A DNA stretch of 64,000 bases, taken from Novosphingobium malaysiense. GTDB lineage: Bacteria > Pseudomonadota > Alphaproteobacteria > Sphingomonadales > Sphingomonadaceae. Positions 1 to 7,874 of this stretch are shown here, piece by piece. The DNA lies in assembly GCF_000802225.1 (NCBI RefSeq), contig NZ_JTDI01000005.1, forward strand, positions 395,274-459,273, in the 5' to 3' direction. Numbering within the stretch: position 1 is the stretch's first letter; each line of letters opens with the position of its first letter. Under the pieces are notes generated by a model, which was not told the origin of the DNA, searched no databases, and saw only the letters and a list, made by a program, of their open reading frames with translations. Position numbers and translations under genes: made by a program.

Positions 1-560
1 TCACGGCATCGCAGCATGGCTGTGCGTCCGAGCCGGTCTGCCTTGCCCGGATGAGTGAGGTAATTGGGCTTACCGCTCGGGCTTTTGGTGTTTCCGGCGA
101 CCCAGGGCATTTCAACCAGTTCGAATTGTTGCGCTGTTGCCTCGCCCTGTCGCTAAATTCTCAACATCCACGGGAAAAATGGAAACGCCAGTCTGCCGGC
201 CGTGCGGCGGCGAAAGGCTCTAATGGAGGGCACCTGATTGCCTTGTCCTTCGAGGCTGCGCTGGCGCTTGCAGGGCTCGTGTCGAGGTGGCCGGGCAATT
301 GCGCACCCGTTATCGCAGTGGCCTGGTAAGATCGGGGGCGGGCGGTTTTCGCCACCCCGGGCAAGATTGCCGGGCTCGTTGCCTCTGGAATCCTGGTCTG
401 GGTACGCTTCACCAAAAAAACCTTGCGACGCGATACAAAGAGGATTGATTTCGCTCGCACATAAATATAATTTGAATTCAAATTAACATGAATTACGATG
501 CCCGCGTTTGGTGCGAGGGGCTGTTGCCACTTGTCATGGCTGGCTGATCAGGAGAGGGAA
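1..560. other. Intergenic region, no gene supported
   Basis: No convincing gene lies in the first 560 bases. One plus-strand frame is open from the window edge to a TGA at 52-54, so the last 17 codons of a truncated gene are possible but cannot be recognised. Short overlapping frames on both strands have no ribosome-binding site or recognisable composition. The region carries the AT-rich palindrome at 468-485 and the upstream region of the TonB receptor gene. Confidence 0.6.
468..485. promoter_or_regulatory. Perfect 18-bp AT-rich palindrome (operator-like motif, best copy)
   Basis: The sequence TAATTTGAATTCAAATTA is a perfect inverted repeat. It is centred about 84 bases before the receptor start at 561. 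Related AT-rich elements occur before many other transcripts in the window. It is inferred to be a regulator binding site; the cognate protein is unknown. Confidence 0.6.
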
Positions 561-2933
561 GTGACTAAATTCACAATGATGGTTTCGCTTCGTCAGCGTC
601 GTGCTGCGTTGCTTGGATGCAGTACGTTGGCGTTTTTGGCTTTTGATGGAACGGCGCTGGCTCAGGATGCGGGTTCCCAACCGCAGGGAATTCAGGAGAT
701 CATTGTCACGGCGCAAAAGCGTCAGCAGAGCGTTCAGGATATCCCTGTCGCCGTTACAGCCCTTACCTCGGAAGCGCTGACGACGAATCGTATCACAAGC
801 GTTCTGGATCTCAGTGCGCAGGCTCCGAACCTGACCATTCGCCCAGCCGCCGGCGGTATTGACGTGCCCAGCTATACCATGCGCGGTTCGGTGACCTACG
901 GGTCGGTGTCGGGTCAGGACAAGACGATCGCGGTATATCTGGATGGCGTCTACATGGGTGGGGCCTACGGTTCGGCCTTCGATCTTCCCGATCTCGCCCG
1001 CGTCGAAGTTCTGCGTGGTCCGCAAGGTACCCTGTTCGGCCGAAACTCGACGGCTGGTGCCATCAGCATTGTGACCCGCGATCCTTCCGGTGAACTGGGC
1101 GGACGTCAGCAGATCACGTTTGGGAATTATGACCAAATGCGCACTTCGACGCGTGTCGAACTGCCCCAAATCGGACCGTTCAGCGCATCGATCAGCTACA
1201 CCCATAGTGAACGTCATGGCGATGTGAAGAACCTCAGTCCGCTGGTGCATTGGGACTACTCGGCAGCGGCGCCCGGCTCACTGATCCACGAAATCAACAC
1301 GAACACCGTCAAGCGGTTCGGCGACAGGAACAGCGACTCGGTGTTCGCCGCGCTGAAATTCGAGCCGGGCAATGGTGACTTCAAGGCCGTCTACAAGTTT
1401 GACTGGAACCAGAACCACTTCACGCCTGAGGCGAACCAGCTCGTTGGATACGATCCTGCGGTTCTCAATTACCTCAGTCCCGGTTTCGGCGACCTTATCT
1501 CGACGCTGCAACTTTTCGATCCGCCGGTGGAGGCCGGGCAGTCGGGTCCGTCCACCGCCAAGAATATCCTGACCGTCCCCGGGCTTTCGCGTAACTGGGG
1601 GCACAATCTCACCATGACGTACCAGATCAATGATCGTCTTTCGGTGAAGAATGTATTCGGTTATCGAAAGAGTGAACTTATCGCGGTGTCGTCGATCGGT
1701 GGTTACGATACTATTGTTCCAGATTTATTTGGACCGCTGGCCGGATCCGTGTTCACGAACGACACCTCTATTTCTGAATCCCATGCGCGGCAGTGGAGTG
1801 ACGAAATTCAATTCAACTATACCTCCAACCTCCTGACGCTGACTGCTGGCGGGATATATTTCGACATTCGTACTTCCAACGGTTCTCCCGAAAATCTCGT
1901 GAGCTATGGAGCTCTGTTCACAAATTTCCTGTTCGGCGGCGTGATCCCCAGTGGTCAGCAGAATGTCAGCTATTACCATGGGAAGTCTTACGCAGCCTAT
2001 GTGCAAGCAGAAATCCACGCTACACCTCAGCTCGACATAGTGGGCGGTGCGCGCATAACACGCGACGAGAAATCGAACACAAGTTACAACTGGTCTACTA
2101 CCAGCAATGCGCAGTTCGTTTATCCATCAACTTACAAGGATACCCGGCCTTCATTTTCTCTCGGTGTGAATTACAGCCCAACTCAGGAGCTTCTGCTATA
2201 TGGGAAGTATTCGACTGGATACGTGTCGGGGGGCTCGGTTTCTGGCTTTTCATACCAGCCGGAGACAGCAAAATCGTGGGAAGCTGGCATAAAATCTGAA
2301 TGGTTTGGCCGCAGGCTTCAGGCCAACCTTGCGCTTTTCGATGTTACATACAAGAATTTGCAGGCAGTTGCAGGCGGGGCGAACCTGCCTACACCCAACT
2401 ACGATGTCGGAACTCTCATTCTTCGAGAGGGAGACCTTACTGCCAAGGGCTTCGAGTTGGAACTGACGGCTCTTCCAGTTGAGGGTCTGACTTTGAGAGG
2501 TGCGACGGGATACACGGATTCGACCATTAAGAATATCAACCCCCTGGTACGCACGACATATGAAACAACGCTCAGGCCGGATTGGACGGTCAACTTGTCG
2601 GCGCAGTATGATACGCCTCCCGTGTTTGGAAATTCGTACCTTATGTTCCACGTAGATGGGAACTACCGTTCAAAAATCACCAACCTCCAGGGAACTCCTT
2701 CCGCCGCTGGCGGAAATGCGGTCAAGTATTCTGATGCAGTTTGGATGCTAAACGGGCGTATTGCACTTCGGGACCTCGACATCGGTGGTGCCAACGGTGA
2801 GATCGCGCTTTGGGGGCGAAACCTTACTAACGAGAGGGTTCCCGCATTCCCGGTCGATTTCCGAGTCGGCATTGTCACGTCGACGTATACTCCCGCGAGA
2901 ACCTATGGTGTTGATTTGACGATTGATTTCTGA
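561..2933 (+). CDS. TonB-dependent outer-membrane receptor
   Basis: This 790-residue protein is an outer-membrane active transporter driven by TonB-ExbBD. The N-terminus has a signal peptide ending near TALAQ. It is followed by a TonB-box-like stretch (EIIVTAQKR) and a plug domain containing VEVLRGPQGTLFGRNSTAGA. A long beta-barrel ends in a terminal phenylalanine (VDLTIDF). I prefer the GTG start at 561 because AGGAG ends six bases before it; an ATG at 498 has no such site. Receptors of this class in sphingomonads import hydrophobic or bulky substrates as well as siderophores. At the edge of a catabolic island it probably takes up the pathway substrate, which is inference. Confidence 0.95.
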   Translation: MTKFTMMVSLRQRRAALLGCSTLAFLAFDGTALAQDAGSQPQGIQEIIVTAQKRQQSVQDIPVAVTALTSEALTTNRITSVLDLSAQAPNLTIRPAAGGIDVPSYTMRGSVTYGSVSGQDKTIAVYLDGVYMGGAYGSAFDLPDLARVEVLRGPQGTLFGRNSTAGAISIVTRDPSGELGGRQQITFGNYDQMRTSTRVELPQIGPFSASISYTHSERHGDVKNLSPLVHWDYSAAAPGSLIHEINTNTVKRFGDRNSDSVFAALKFEPGNGDFKAVYKFDWNQNHFTPEANQLVGYDPAVLNYLSPGFGDLISTLQLFDPPVEAGQSGPSTAKNILTVPGLSRNWGHNLTMTYQINDRLSVKNVFGYRKSELIAVSSIGGYDTIVPDLFGPLAGSVFTNDTSISESHARQWSDEIQFNYTSNLLTLTAGGIYFDIRTSNGSPENLVSYGALFTNFLFGGVIPSGQQNVSYYHGKSYAAYVQAEIHATPQLDIVGGARITRDEKSNTSYNWSTTSNAQFVYPSTYKDTRPSFSLGVNYSPTQELLLYGKYSTGYVSGGSVSGFSYQPETAKSWEAGIKSEWFGRRLQANLALFDVTYKNLQAVAGGANLPTPNYDVGTLILREGDLTAKGFELELTALPVEGLTLRGATGYTDSTIKNINPLVRTTYETTLRPDWTVNLSAQYDTPPVFGNSYLMFHVDGNYRSKITNLQGTPSAAGGNAVKYSDAVWMLNGRIALRDLDIGGANGEIALWGRNLTNERVPAFPVDFRVGIVTSTYTPARTYGVDLTIDF

Positions 2934-2957
2934 GGTCTTTCTGGACTGCGGACCTGG

Positions 2958-2973
2958 TCTCTCTCTCTCTCTC
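2958..2973. repeat. TC dinucleotide run
   Basis: Eight consecutive TC units lie 25 bases after the receptor stop codon. The run is outside any coding frame I accept, so phase variation of a protein is unlikely. Confidence 0.7.
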
Positions 2974-2984
2974 AGGCCCGTGAT

Positions 2985-3025
2985 GGGGATCAGGCTGGCT
3001 GCGCTGGCTTGATCCCCCTCTTTTT
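2985..3025 (+). terminator. Rho-independent terminator after the receptor gene
   Basis: GGGGATCA (2985-2992) pairs with TGATCCCC (3010-3017), with further inner pairing. The stem is followed by a pyrimidine tract CTCTTTTTC. It sits directly downstream of the receptor stop. Confidence 0.7.
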
Positions 3026-3228
3026 CCGGCGGCTTGCTGCGCTCCTTTTCGAACACAGGTTTCAAATGGACAATCGCACCAAAGTTGGCTGCCGCTGCCA
3101 AAAAGGTTGAGCCGATGTAGCTTGCTACGCGCGTTATTTTGAAAATTTGGATCACGCTGAGGCATTGCGTCTTTGTGCGAAACAAACTGCACGTGTCTGG
3201 CGCCGCAAGATTGGGAGTTTGTGAACCG

Positions 3229-4638
3229 ATGATCCCGTTTTCGACAGTGTCGCCGATCTCCGGAAGACCGGACTTCCTGTTCGGTGCGTATGAAGCCGAC
3301 ACCGTCGGCTATACAATGCAGGAATACTTCGTTTCGGGAGAGGCAACGTCTTACGTTCTGCCGCAACGACACTTGCCCACCGACGGACGATGGGACGCCG
3401 TAGCCTTTGAAAACGCGTCGTTTACAACAAGGGTGGTCGTCCTTGCGCCCGAAGACATCGAGCGGTTCAACGGTACCGTAATTGTCGAATGGCTCAACGT
3501 GACAGGCGGTACGGATTCTCCCGCCTTTTGGCTGATGGCGCACCGAGAAATAATGAGAGCAGGTTACGCCTATATGGCCGTCTCGGCGCAGGAGGCTGGC
3601 GTTGAAGGTGGCGGCGGCATTATGGGGCCGGATAATTCACTCAAGAGTACGAATCCGGGACGTTACAGCGACCTTGCTCATCCAGGTGATGCTTACGCTT
3701 TTGATATCTTTTCACAGGCAGGACGTCTGGCATTGTTGTCGGGGCCGAACGGGCTTCTGGGCAGGCTCAAGGCGAAACATGTCATTGGTGTGGGCGAATC
3801 ACAGTCGGCAGCGTTCCTTTCCACCTATATCAACGCTGTTGATCCCTTGGCGAAAGTTTATGACGGGTTTCTCGTTCATTCCAGATTTGGCGCCGTGGCC
3901 AGTATCCACGGCGAAATGGATCTTGCCCAAGACGAAACGTCGGCGAACGCGATCCAATTCCGTCCTGATTTGCGGGTGCCCGTCATGAACTACATCACGG
4001 AAGGAGATCTTCTCGGGTTTCCCGGCGTAATGGGCTATTTTGCCGCGAGACAGCCCGACAGTGAAATGCTGCGGACCTGGGAAGTGGCCGGAGCTTCGCA
4101 TGCAGACAATTACACGATCGCGGTGTCCTTTCTGGATAGTGGCAAGGCTTCTATCGATCAGCTCGCGGCTGCATACGCGCCGATGTCTAGCATTATGGGC
4201 TTGCCGGTTGAGTCACCGATCAATTTTGGGCCCCAGCATCATTACACGGTTCAAGCAGCGCTTTCTGCACTCAGCAACTGGGTTTCCGAAGGAGTGCCCC
4301 CCTCCAGTGCGCCCCGGATTAAACTGGAGAAATCCGAAGCGAAGTTGTCGGTCGATGCAAATGGCATCGCGGAAGGCGGCGTTCGTACGCCGTGGATCGA
4401 TGTGCCGACCGCTCGCCTTGCCGGGGAGGGCAATTCGGGCAGTCTCATGACGGCCATTTTTGGTTCATCTGAAATGTTTTCAAATGAACACCTGCGGTGC
4501 CTCTATCCGATGGGTAAACCCCAATATCTGCGGTCTTTTGAAACCAGCCTCGATTCGTCGATTGCGTGTGGCCATATATTGGCGGCTGATCGTGAAGAGA
4601 TTTTGGAATTGGCTGAACTGATGTATTCTCAGGAATAG
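3229..4638 (+). CDS. Alpha/beta hydrolase domain-containing protein
   Basis: This protein of about 469 residues resembles the Abhydrolase_10-type hydrolases. The early stretch VEWLNVTGG is typical of that group. The nucleophile elbow is GVGESQSAAF, with Ser in GESQS, and a late GASHADNY is a candidate for the catalytic histidine. The ATG at 3229 follows GGGAG by 11 bases; the frame stays open upstream to 3139 without a good ribosome-binding site. The substrate is unknown, but an ester or lactone is plausible. It lies alone between a terminator and the convergent decarboxylase gene. No clear signal peptide is visible. Confidence 0.8.
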   Translation: MIPFSTVSPISGRPDFLFGAYEADTVGYTMQEYFVSGEATSYVLPQRHLPTDGRWDAVAFENASFTTRVVVLAPEDIERFNGTVIVEWLNVTGGTDSPAFWLMAHREIMRAGYAYMAVSAQEAGVEGGGGIMGPDNSLKSTNPGRYSDLAHPGDAYAFDIFSQAGRLALLSGPNGLLGRLKAKHVIGVGESQSAAFLSTYINAVDPLAKVYDGFLVHSRFGAVASIHGEMDLAQDETSANAIQFRPDLRVPVMNYITEGDLLGFPGVMGYFAARQPDSEMLRTWEVAGASHADNYTIAVSFLDSGKASIDQLAAAYAPMSSIMGLPVESPINFGPQHHYTVQAALSALSNWVSEGVPPSSAPRIKLEKSEAKLSVDANGIAEGGVRTPWIDVPTARLAGEGNSGSLMTAIFGSSEMFSNEHLRCLYPMGKPQYLRSFETSLDSSIACGHILAADREEILELAELMYSQE

Positions 4639-4809
4639 AGTATGTGCTGGCCAATGCCACGACAGGGTATGCGAAATGTTATCCTGCAACATTCATCGTG
4701 CGGCATTTCAATGACTTGAGGGCCATATTGGCAAACTTGCTCCGGGAGGCCACAGGGGGCACTAGACCCCGGGGGGCGGGAGGCCCCTATGAAATCGGGC
4801 TGGTTGTAT

Positions 4810-6114
4810 TCAGGCGGGCAAGATTGCCGATGCAGCAAGGTCCTTTACCGTCTTTGACGCCATGACTTGCTTGAGTTCAGAGAGGGCGAACAGGTTCGCT
4901 TCGATCTTGTCCAGGTCGTACAGGTAATTCACCATGACGCCGTGCGACTGCCGCAGGCCGTTCTCCGAGAGGTCGGCACTGGTATTGATGGCCTCCAGCC
5001 TGGCACCGTTTCCAAGGTGAAAGCGGCCCACAGGGTCGAGGACCATGCCTTTGGGATTTCGAGCCGTTGTGAGGTAATGGGCTGCAAGCTTGGCCAATTC
5101 ACTTTCAGAGGGAATGACGGCGCCCTTGCCGGTCATGCTTTCAAGCCAACGCGCGAAACCTGGAACCGGCGACAAAGTTGCAAAGCGCTTGAGTTGAGGA
5201 AGTTCCGCACGCAGCAATTCCACGACGCGCTTTATAAGATAATTACCAAATGGAATGCCGCGAAGGCCATCCTGACAGTTGGAAATCGAATAAAAGATAG
5301 CGCATTCGGCTTCGTGAGGCCATAAAATTTCTCGCTCGCTGGCAGTCACCGTATCGATTGATCGGGGTATTTCTCTGGTTAGAGCGACTTCGACGAAGAT
5401 TAACGGGTCATTCTTCATCTGCGGATGAAAAAAGCCATAACAGCGCCGGTCTGCAGGCTGGACGCGGCGGCGCAATTCATCCCAGCCGTGGATCGCATGG
5501 ACTGCCTCGTAGCGAATAATTCGTTCGAGAAGTTCGCCTGGGGAATCCCAGCGTATAGCCCTTAATTCGAGCAGTCCGACATTGAACCAGGCAGTGAATG
5601 CATCTTCAAAGGCATCGTCGAGTGCCCGCATCCCGGGGGTAGGCCCCTTGGCGGCGAGTACATCCTCACGCATCCTGAGCAGTCTGCTGGTGCCCGAGGG
5701 GCCGAGGTTCATGCGCCGGATGAGGCGGGAAAGTGGGGATTCGATGGCTTCCTCAAGGGCAATGGCATCGACTTCACACCGGCTGGCCTGCCATTTGGCA
5801 AAGGCTGCCTCTATGGCCTTGCTGTCCCGTTCGAAATGTTGCGGCAATTGCTCGAGGAAGGCTTGGCGCGCGTCCTTCGGGGTGGCATCATACAGATCGA
5901 GCAGTGCCGATGCGAGTGCTGGGCCCGAGGCCTCACCCCGCAGCGAAAGCAGCGTCTTGGCAAGGTCGAGCAGGTCGTCCTCGTCTTGCTGGCTCGTTGC
6001 TGCGATGCCTAACCGTGCGAGCAAGCGCTGCAGGCGTGCACGCATGGTCTTTTCGAGTGATTTTACAGGCTGGGTTTCGCCTGGCGCGGCGGGGCGAGTA
6101 ATTACAAGGTTCAT
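4810..6114 (-). CDS. Malonyl-CoA decarboxylase
   Basis: The enzyme converts malonyl-CoA to acetyl-CoA and CO2. The protein (about 434 residues) has the normal family length. It contains the helical N-terminal region and the acetyltransferase-like catalytic region with FFHPQMKNDPLIFVEVAL, FYSISNCQDGLRGIPFGNYL and FATLSPVPGF. The C-terminal block contains HLGNGARLEAIN and HGVMVNYLYDL. The ATG at 6114 is preceded by AAAGGG at good spacing; the frame extends upstream to 6150 without support. It is a single-gene unit with its own upstream elements at 6159-6193 and 6237-6256. In this setting it may clear malonyl-CoA released from the substrate, which is inference. Confidence 0.93.
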   Translation of the reverse strand: MNLVITRPAAPGETQPVKSLEKTMRARLQRLLARLGIAATSQQDEDDLLDLAKTLLSLRGEASGPALASALLDLYDATPKDARQAFLEQLPQHFERDSKAIEAAFAKWQASRCEVDAIALEEAIESPLSRLIRRMNLGPSGTSRLLRMREDVLAAKGPTPGMRALDDAFEDAFTAWFNVGLLELRAIRWDSPGELLERIIRYEAVHAIHGWDELRRRVQPADRRCYGFFHPQMKNDPLIFVEVALTREIPRSIDTVTASEREILWPHEAECAIFYSISNCQDGLRGIPFGNYLIKRVVELLRAELPQLKRFATLSPVPGFARWLESMTGKGAVIPSESELAKLAAHYLTTARNPKGMVLDPVGRFHLGNGARLEAINTSADLSENGLRQSHGVMVNYLYDLDKIEANLFALSELKQVMASKTVKDLAASAILPA

Positions 6115-6158
6115 CCGAAGCCCTTTGAACTGACCGCCCGAGGATAGCACTGCTTCGC

Positions 6159-6193
6159 CAAAAAATTAAAACGAAAATAAAATAAAATTTCAT
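6159..6193. promoter_or_regulatory. AT-rich element upstream of malonyl-CoA decarboxylase
   Basis: A 35-base AT-rich stretch contains ATAAAATTTC and AAAAATTAAAA in otherwise GC-rich DNA, about 45-80 bases upstream of the decarboxylase start. It is a weak relative of the palindrome at 468-485. Confidence 0.35.
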
Positions 6194-6236
6194 GCGCGCG
6201 AGTCGGGGCTTCGCGCGCCAGTCTGTTGGGGGCGAG

Positions 6237-6256
6237 GCATGTGCCGTGCGCAATTT
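6237..6256 (-). promoter_or_regulatory. 20-base box shared with the sulfotransferase gene
   Basis: GCATGTGCCGTGCGCAATTT here and the box at 7588-7607 match at 18 of 20 bases. Both lie upstream of minus-strand genes in the same orientation, here about 123 bases before the start codon. The function is unknown; a promoter or activator site is likely. Confidence 0.5.
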
Positions 6257-6350
6257 CCAGGCGGGCACTGGACGCAGGCCGATGAGCTTTCAGCAACGAG
6301 GGTGAAGAAGACACCAAGGGATATGCAGCGGCATGAGGCCCCCGTTGTTT

Positions 6351-7529
6351 TCAGCACTCGAGTTCGATGCCGAAATGATCCGTATAGAAGCGGAACATTT
6401 CGCGCACCTCTTCAATGGTCAGCCCCATTTCGCGGATGTCGTAGAGGTGCTGCCCGTGCTGGCCCTTACGGTTGCCGGCAATGTGCGCCTTCATTGCATC
6501 GCACGCTTCTTGCGTAAATTCGATGTCGAATTTCTGATAGATTTTAGCGACTTGATCCAATGGGTTTCGTTCCAGATCCTTGTAGCTAATATCGGTAAAA
6601 TGTCTTTCGGCAGCGGGATTCTTGCGGCGCTCTATCATCTTTCTGAGCATTCCGGCGGTCCCATGCAACATCGCCAGTGCCATTTCGCGGGGCAGTTCAG
6701 GGGGCGGGTTTCCGAACTGGGCGCGATGAGCCATCAGCATGCTCTTTGACGATGCGAAGGCTTTGACCGGGTCCCGGTGATTGACCACGACACAGGCATC
6801 GGGAAATTCACCGAACAGGTAGTCAAGCATACCGAGGTGGGGCGGGCCTTTGACGACCCACTGGCTCCTTTTCTGGCCAAACTGTATTGCCTGCATGACC
6901 TTTCGCTGGATGCGATAGGCAGGCGCGCGGTCGGCGGTTTCGAGCCACCTGCCGAAAGAGGGAACGTTGAGAAAGAAGGGGAGCGTTACACCGCGGAACG
7001 ACATTTCCTGGATGAAGGTGTCCTCGGACGCGTTCGTGGCGGTGTAGTCGTGCGTTCGGCGCACATCAGGATCCTGCCATCCTTCCTGCTCGATGCAGCG
7101 CTCGGCTGCGGCGATCTGAGGGGCATGATCGACGTCTGCCAGACCTGGGGGCGGGGACGGCATCCACACTTGCCAGTGCAGCGGGGCAAGATTGCGAGGA
7201 TCGCAAGCAAGCAGGGCATTGAGGTAGGAGGTGCCTGATCGGGCTTGTCCGGTTACGATGATCGGCCTTTCGATGGCCTCATGTTCGATGGCGGGATATT
7301 TCTTGCGGTCGTCGATCAGGCGGAGCCGTGCGACCAGCGTCTTCATGACATGACTGCGGATGCGCTTCAGTCCTTCAGGCGCAAGCTCGGCTTCGCTGTT
7401 CAGCGACAACGCAAACCGTGTGAATGCCTCCTCAAAGCCGTCGTCCCCCCAATCGGACGCTTCTGCTATCCGCTGTGCCTGTGCCATGAATGGCACCTGG
7501 TCAATATTGGGCCGCAAATCGACTGGCAC
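6351..7529 (-). CDS. Sulfotransferase family protein
   Basis: The 392-residue product resembles the Sulfotransferase_3 group that uses PAPS as sulfuryl donor. The 5'-phosphosulfate loop is seen as VTGQARSGTSYLNALL near residue 92. The later stretch WVVKGPPHLGMLDYL and the basic NHRDPVKAFAS fit the 3'-phosphate-binding part. The start is GTG at 7529, with GGAG six bases before it on the minus strand. No close partner gene is co-transcribed. Whether it sulfates a pathway intermediate or has another role cannot be read from the sequence. Members of this group are common and poorly characterised in sphingomonad catabolic islands. Confidence 0.8.
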   Translation of the reverse strand: MPVDLRPNIDQVPFMAQAQRIAEASDWGDDGFEEAFTRFALSLNSEAELAPEGLKRIRSHVMKTLVARLRLIDDRKKYPAIEHEAIERPIIVTGQARSGTSYLNALLACDPRNLAPLHWQVWMPSPPPGLADVDHAPQIAAAERCIEQEGWQDPDVRRTHDYTATNASEDTFIQEMSFRGVTLPFFLNVPSFGRWLETADRAPAYRIQRKVMQAIQFGQKRSQWVVKGPPHLGMLDYLFGEFPDACVVVNHRDPVKAFASSKSMLMAHRAQFGNPPPELPREMALAMLHGTAGMLRKMIERRKNPAAERHFTDISYKDLERNPLDQVAKIYQKFDIEFTQEACDAMKAHIAGNRKGQHGQHLYDIREMGLTIEEVREMFRFYTDHFGIELEC

Positions 7530-7587
7530 TACGCTCTCCGTGTATTTTGTTCCTTGCTGCAGAGAGCGGCGAGCCGCTCTCGGTCAT

Positions 7588-7607
7588 GCATATGCCGTGC
7601 GCATTTT
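7588..7607 (-). promoter_or_regulatory. 20-base box shared with the malonyl-CoA decarboxylase gene
   Basis: GCATATGCCGTGCGCATTTT differs from the box at 6237-6256 at only two positions. It lies about 59 bases upstream of the sulfotransferase start, in the same orientation relative to transcription as the other copy. Confidence 0.5.
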
Positions 7608-7622
7608 GGGTTTGGTGTGTCG

Positions 7623-7653
7623 AATAAATTTAAATAGAATTCAATTGATATTT
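7623..7653. promoter_or_regulatory. AT-rich operator-like motif upstream of the sulfotransferase gene
   Basis: The core AAATAGAATTCAATTGA is centred on GAATTC at 7637-7642. It aligns with the palindrome at 468-485. Confidence 0.5.
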
Positions 7654-7810
7654 CTTGTCTGGCAGGCGTGAGGCAATCCCGGCTAGAGCCTGTTGAGGGC
7701 GGTGGCTCGACGGAGCGAAGCAGCCGCCAGGACCGTTTAAACGTTTGTGCCGACCCCACCAGCGCGAGCGGAATCCACGCAATCCGCTTGACTGGCAGGT
7801 TTCAGTCGTG

Positions 7811-7840
7811 ATTATTGAAATGAAATTCAAATTCAGAAAT
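7811..7840. promoter_or_regulatory. AT-rich operator-like motif upstream of the MFS gene
   Basis: The stretch contains TGAAATTCAAATTCAG, which reads CTGAATTTGAATTTCA on the other strand. It lies about 35-65 bases before the MFS start at 7875. Confidence 0.5.
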
Positions 7841-7874
7841 ATCGAATGACCAGCAATTCACGATATGTGCGTCC

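Larger units (their letters stand above)
7530..7874. other. Divergent intergenic region between sulfotransferase and MFS genes
   Basis: No gene is supported. The region holds the box at 7588-7607 and two AT-rich elements, at 7623-7653 and 7811-7840, one nearer each divergent gene. It also has a 9-base inverted repeat around a 2-base centre (GAGAGCGGC / GCCGCTCTC, 7562-7581). Confidence 0.6.

Noticed and set aside
51..486. Overlapping short frames on both strands at the left edge
   Set aside because: No ribosome-binding sites, no recognisable sequence and mutual overlap.
2958..2973. TC repeat as a phase-variation tract
   Set aside because: It lies after the receptor stop codon and before a terminator, so slippage would not change a protein.
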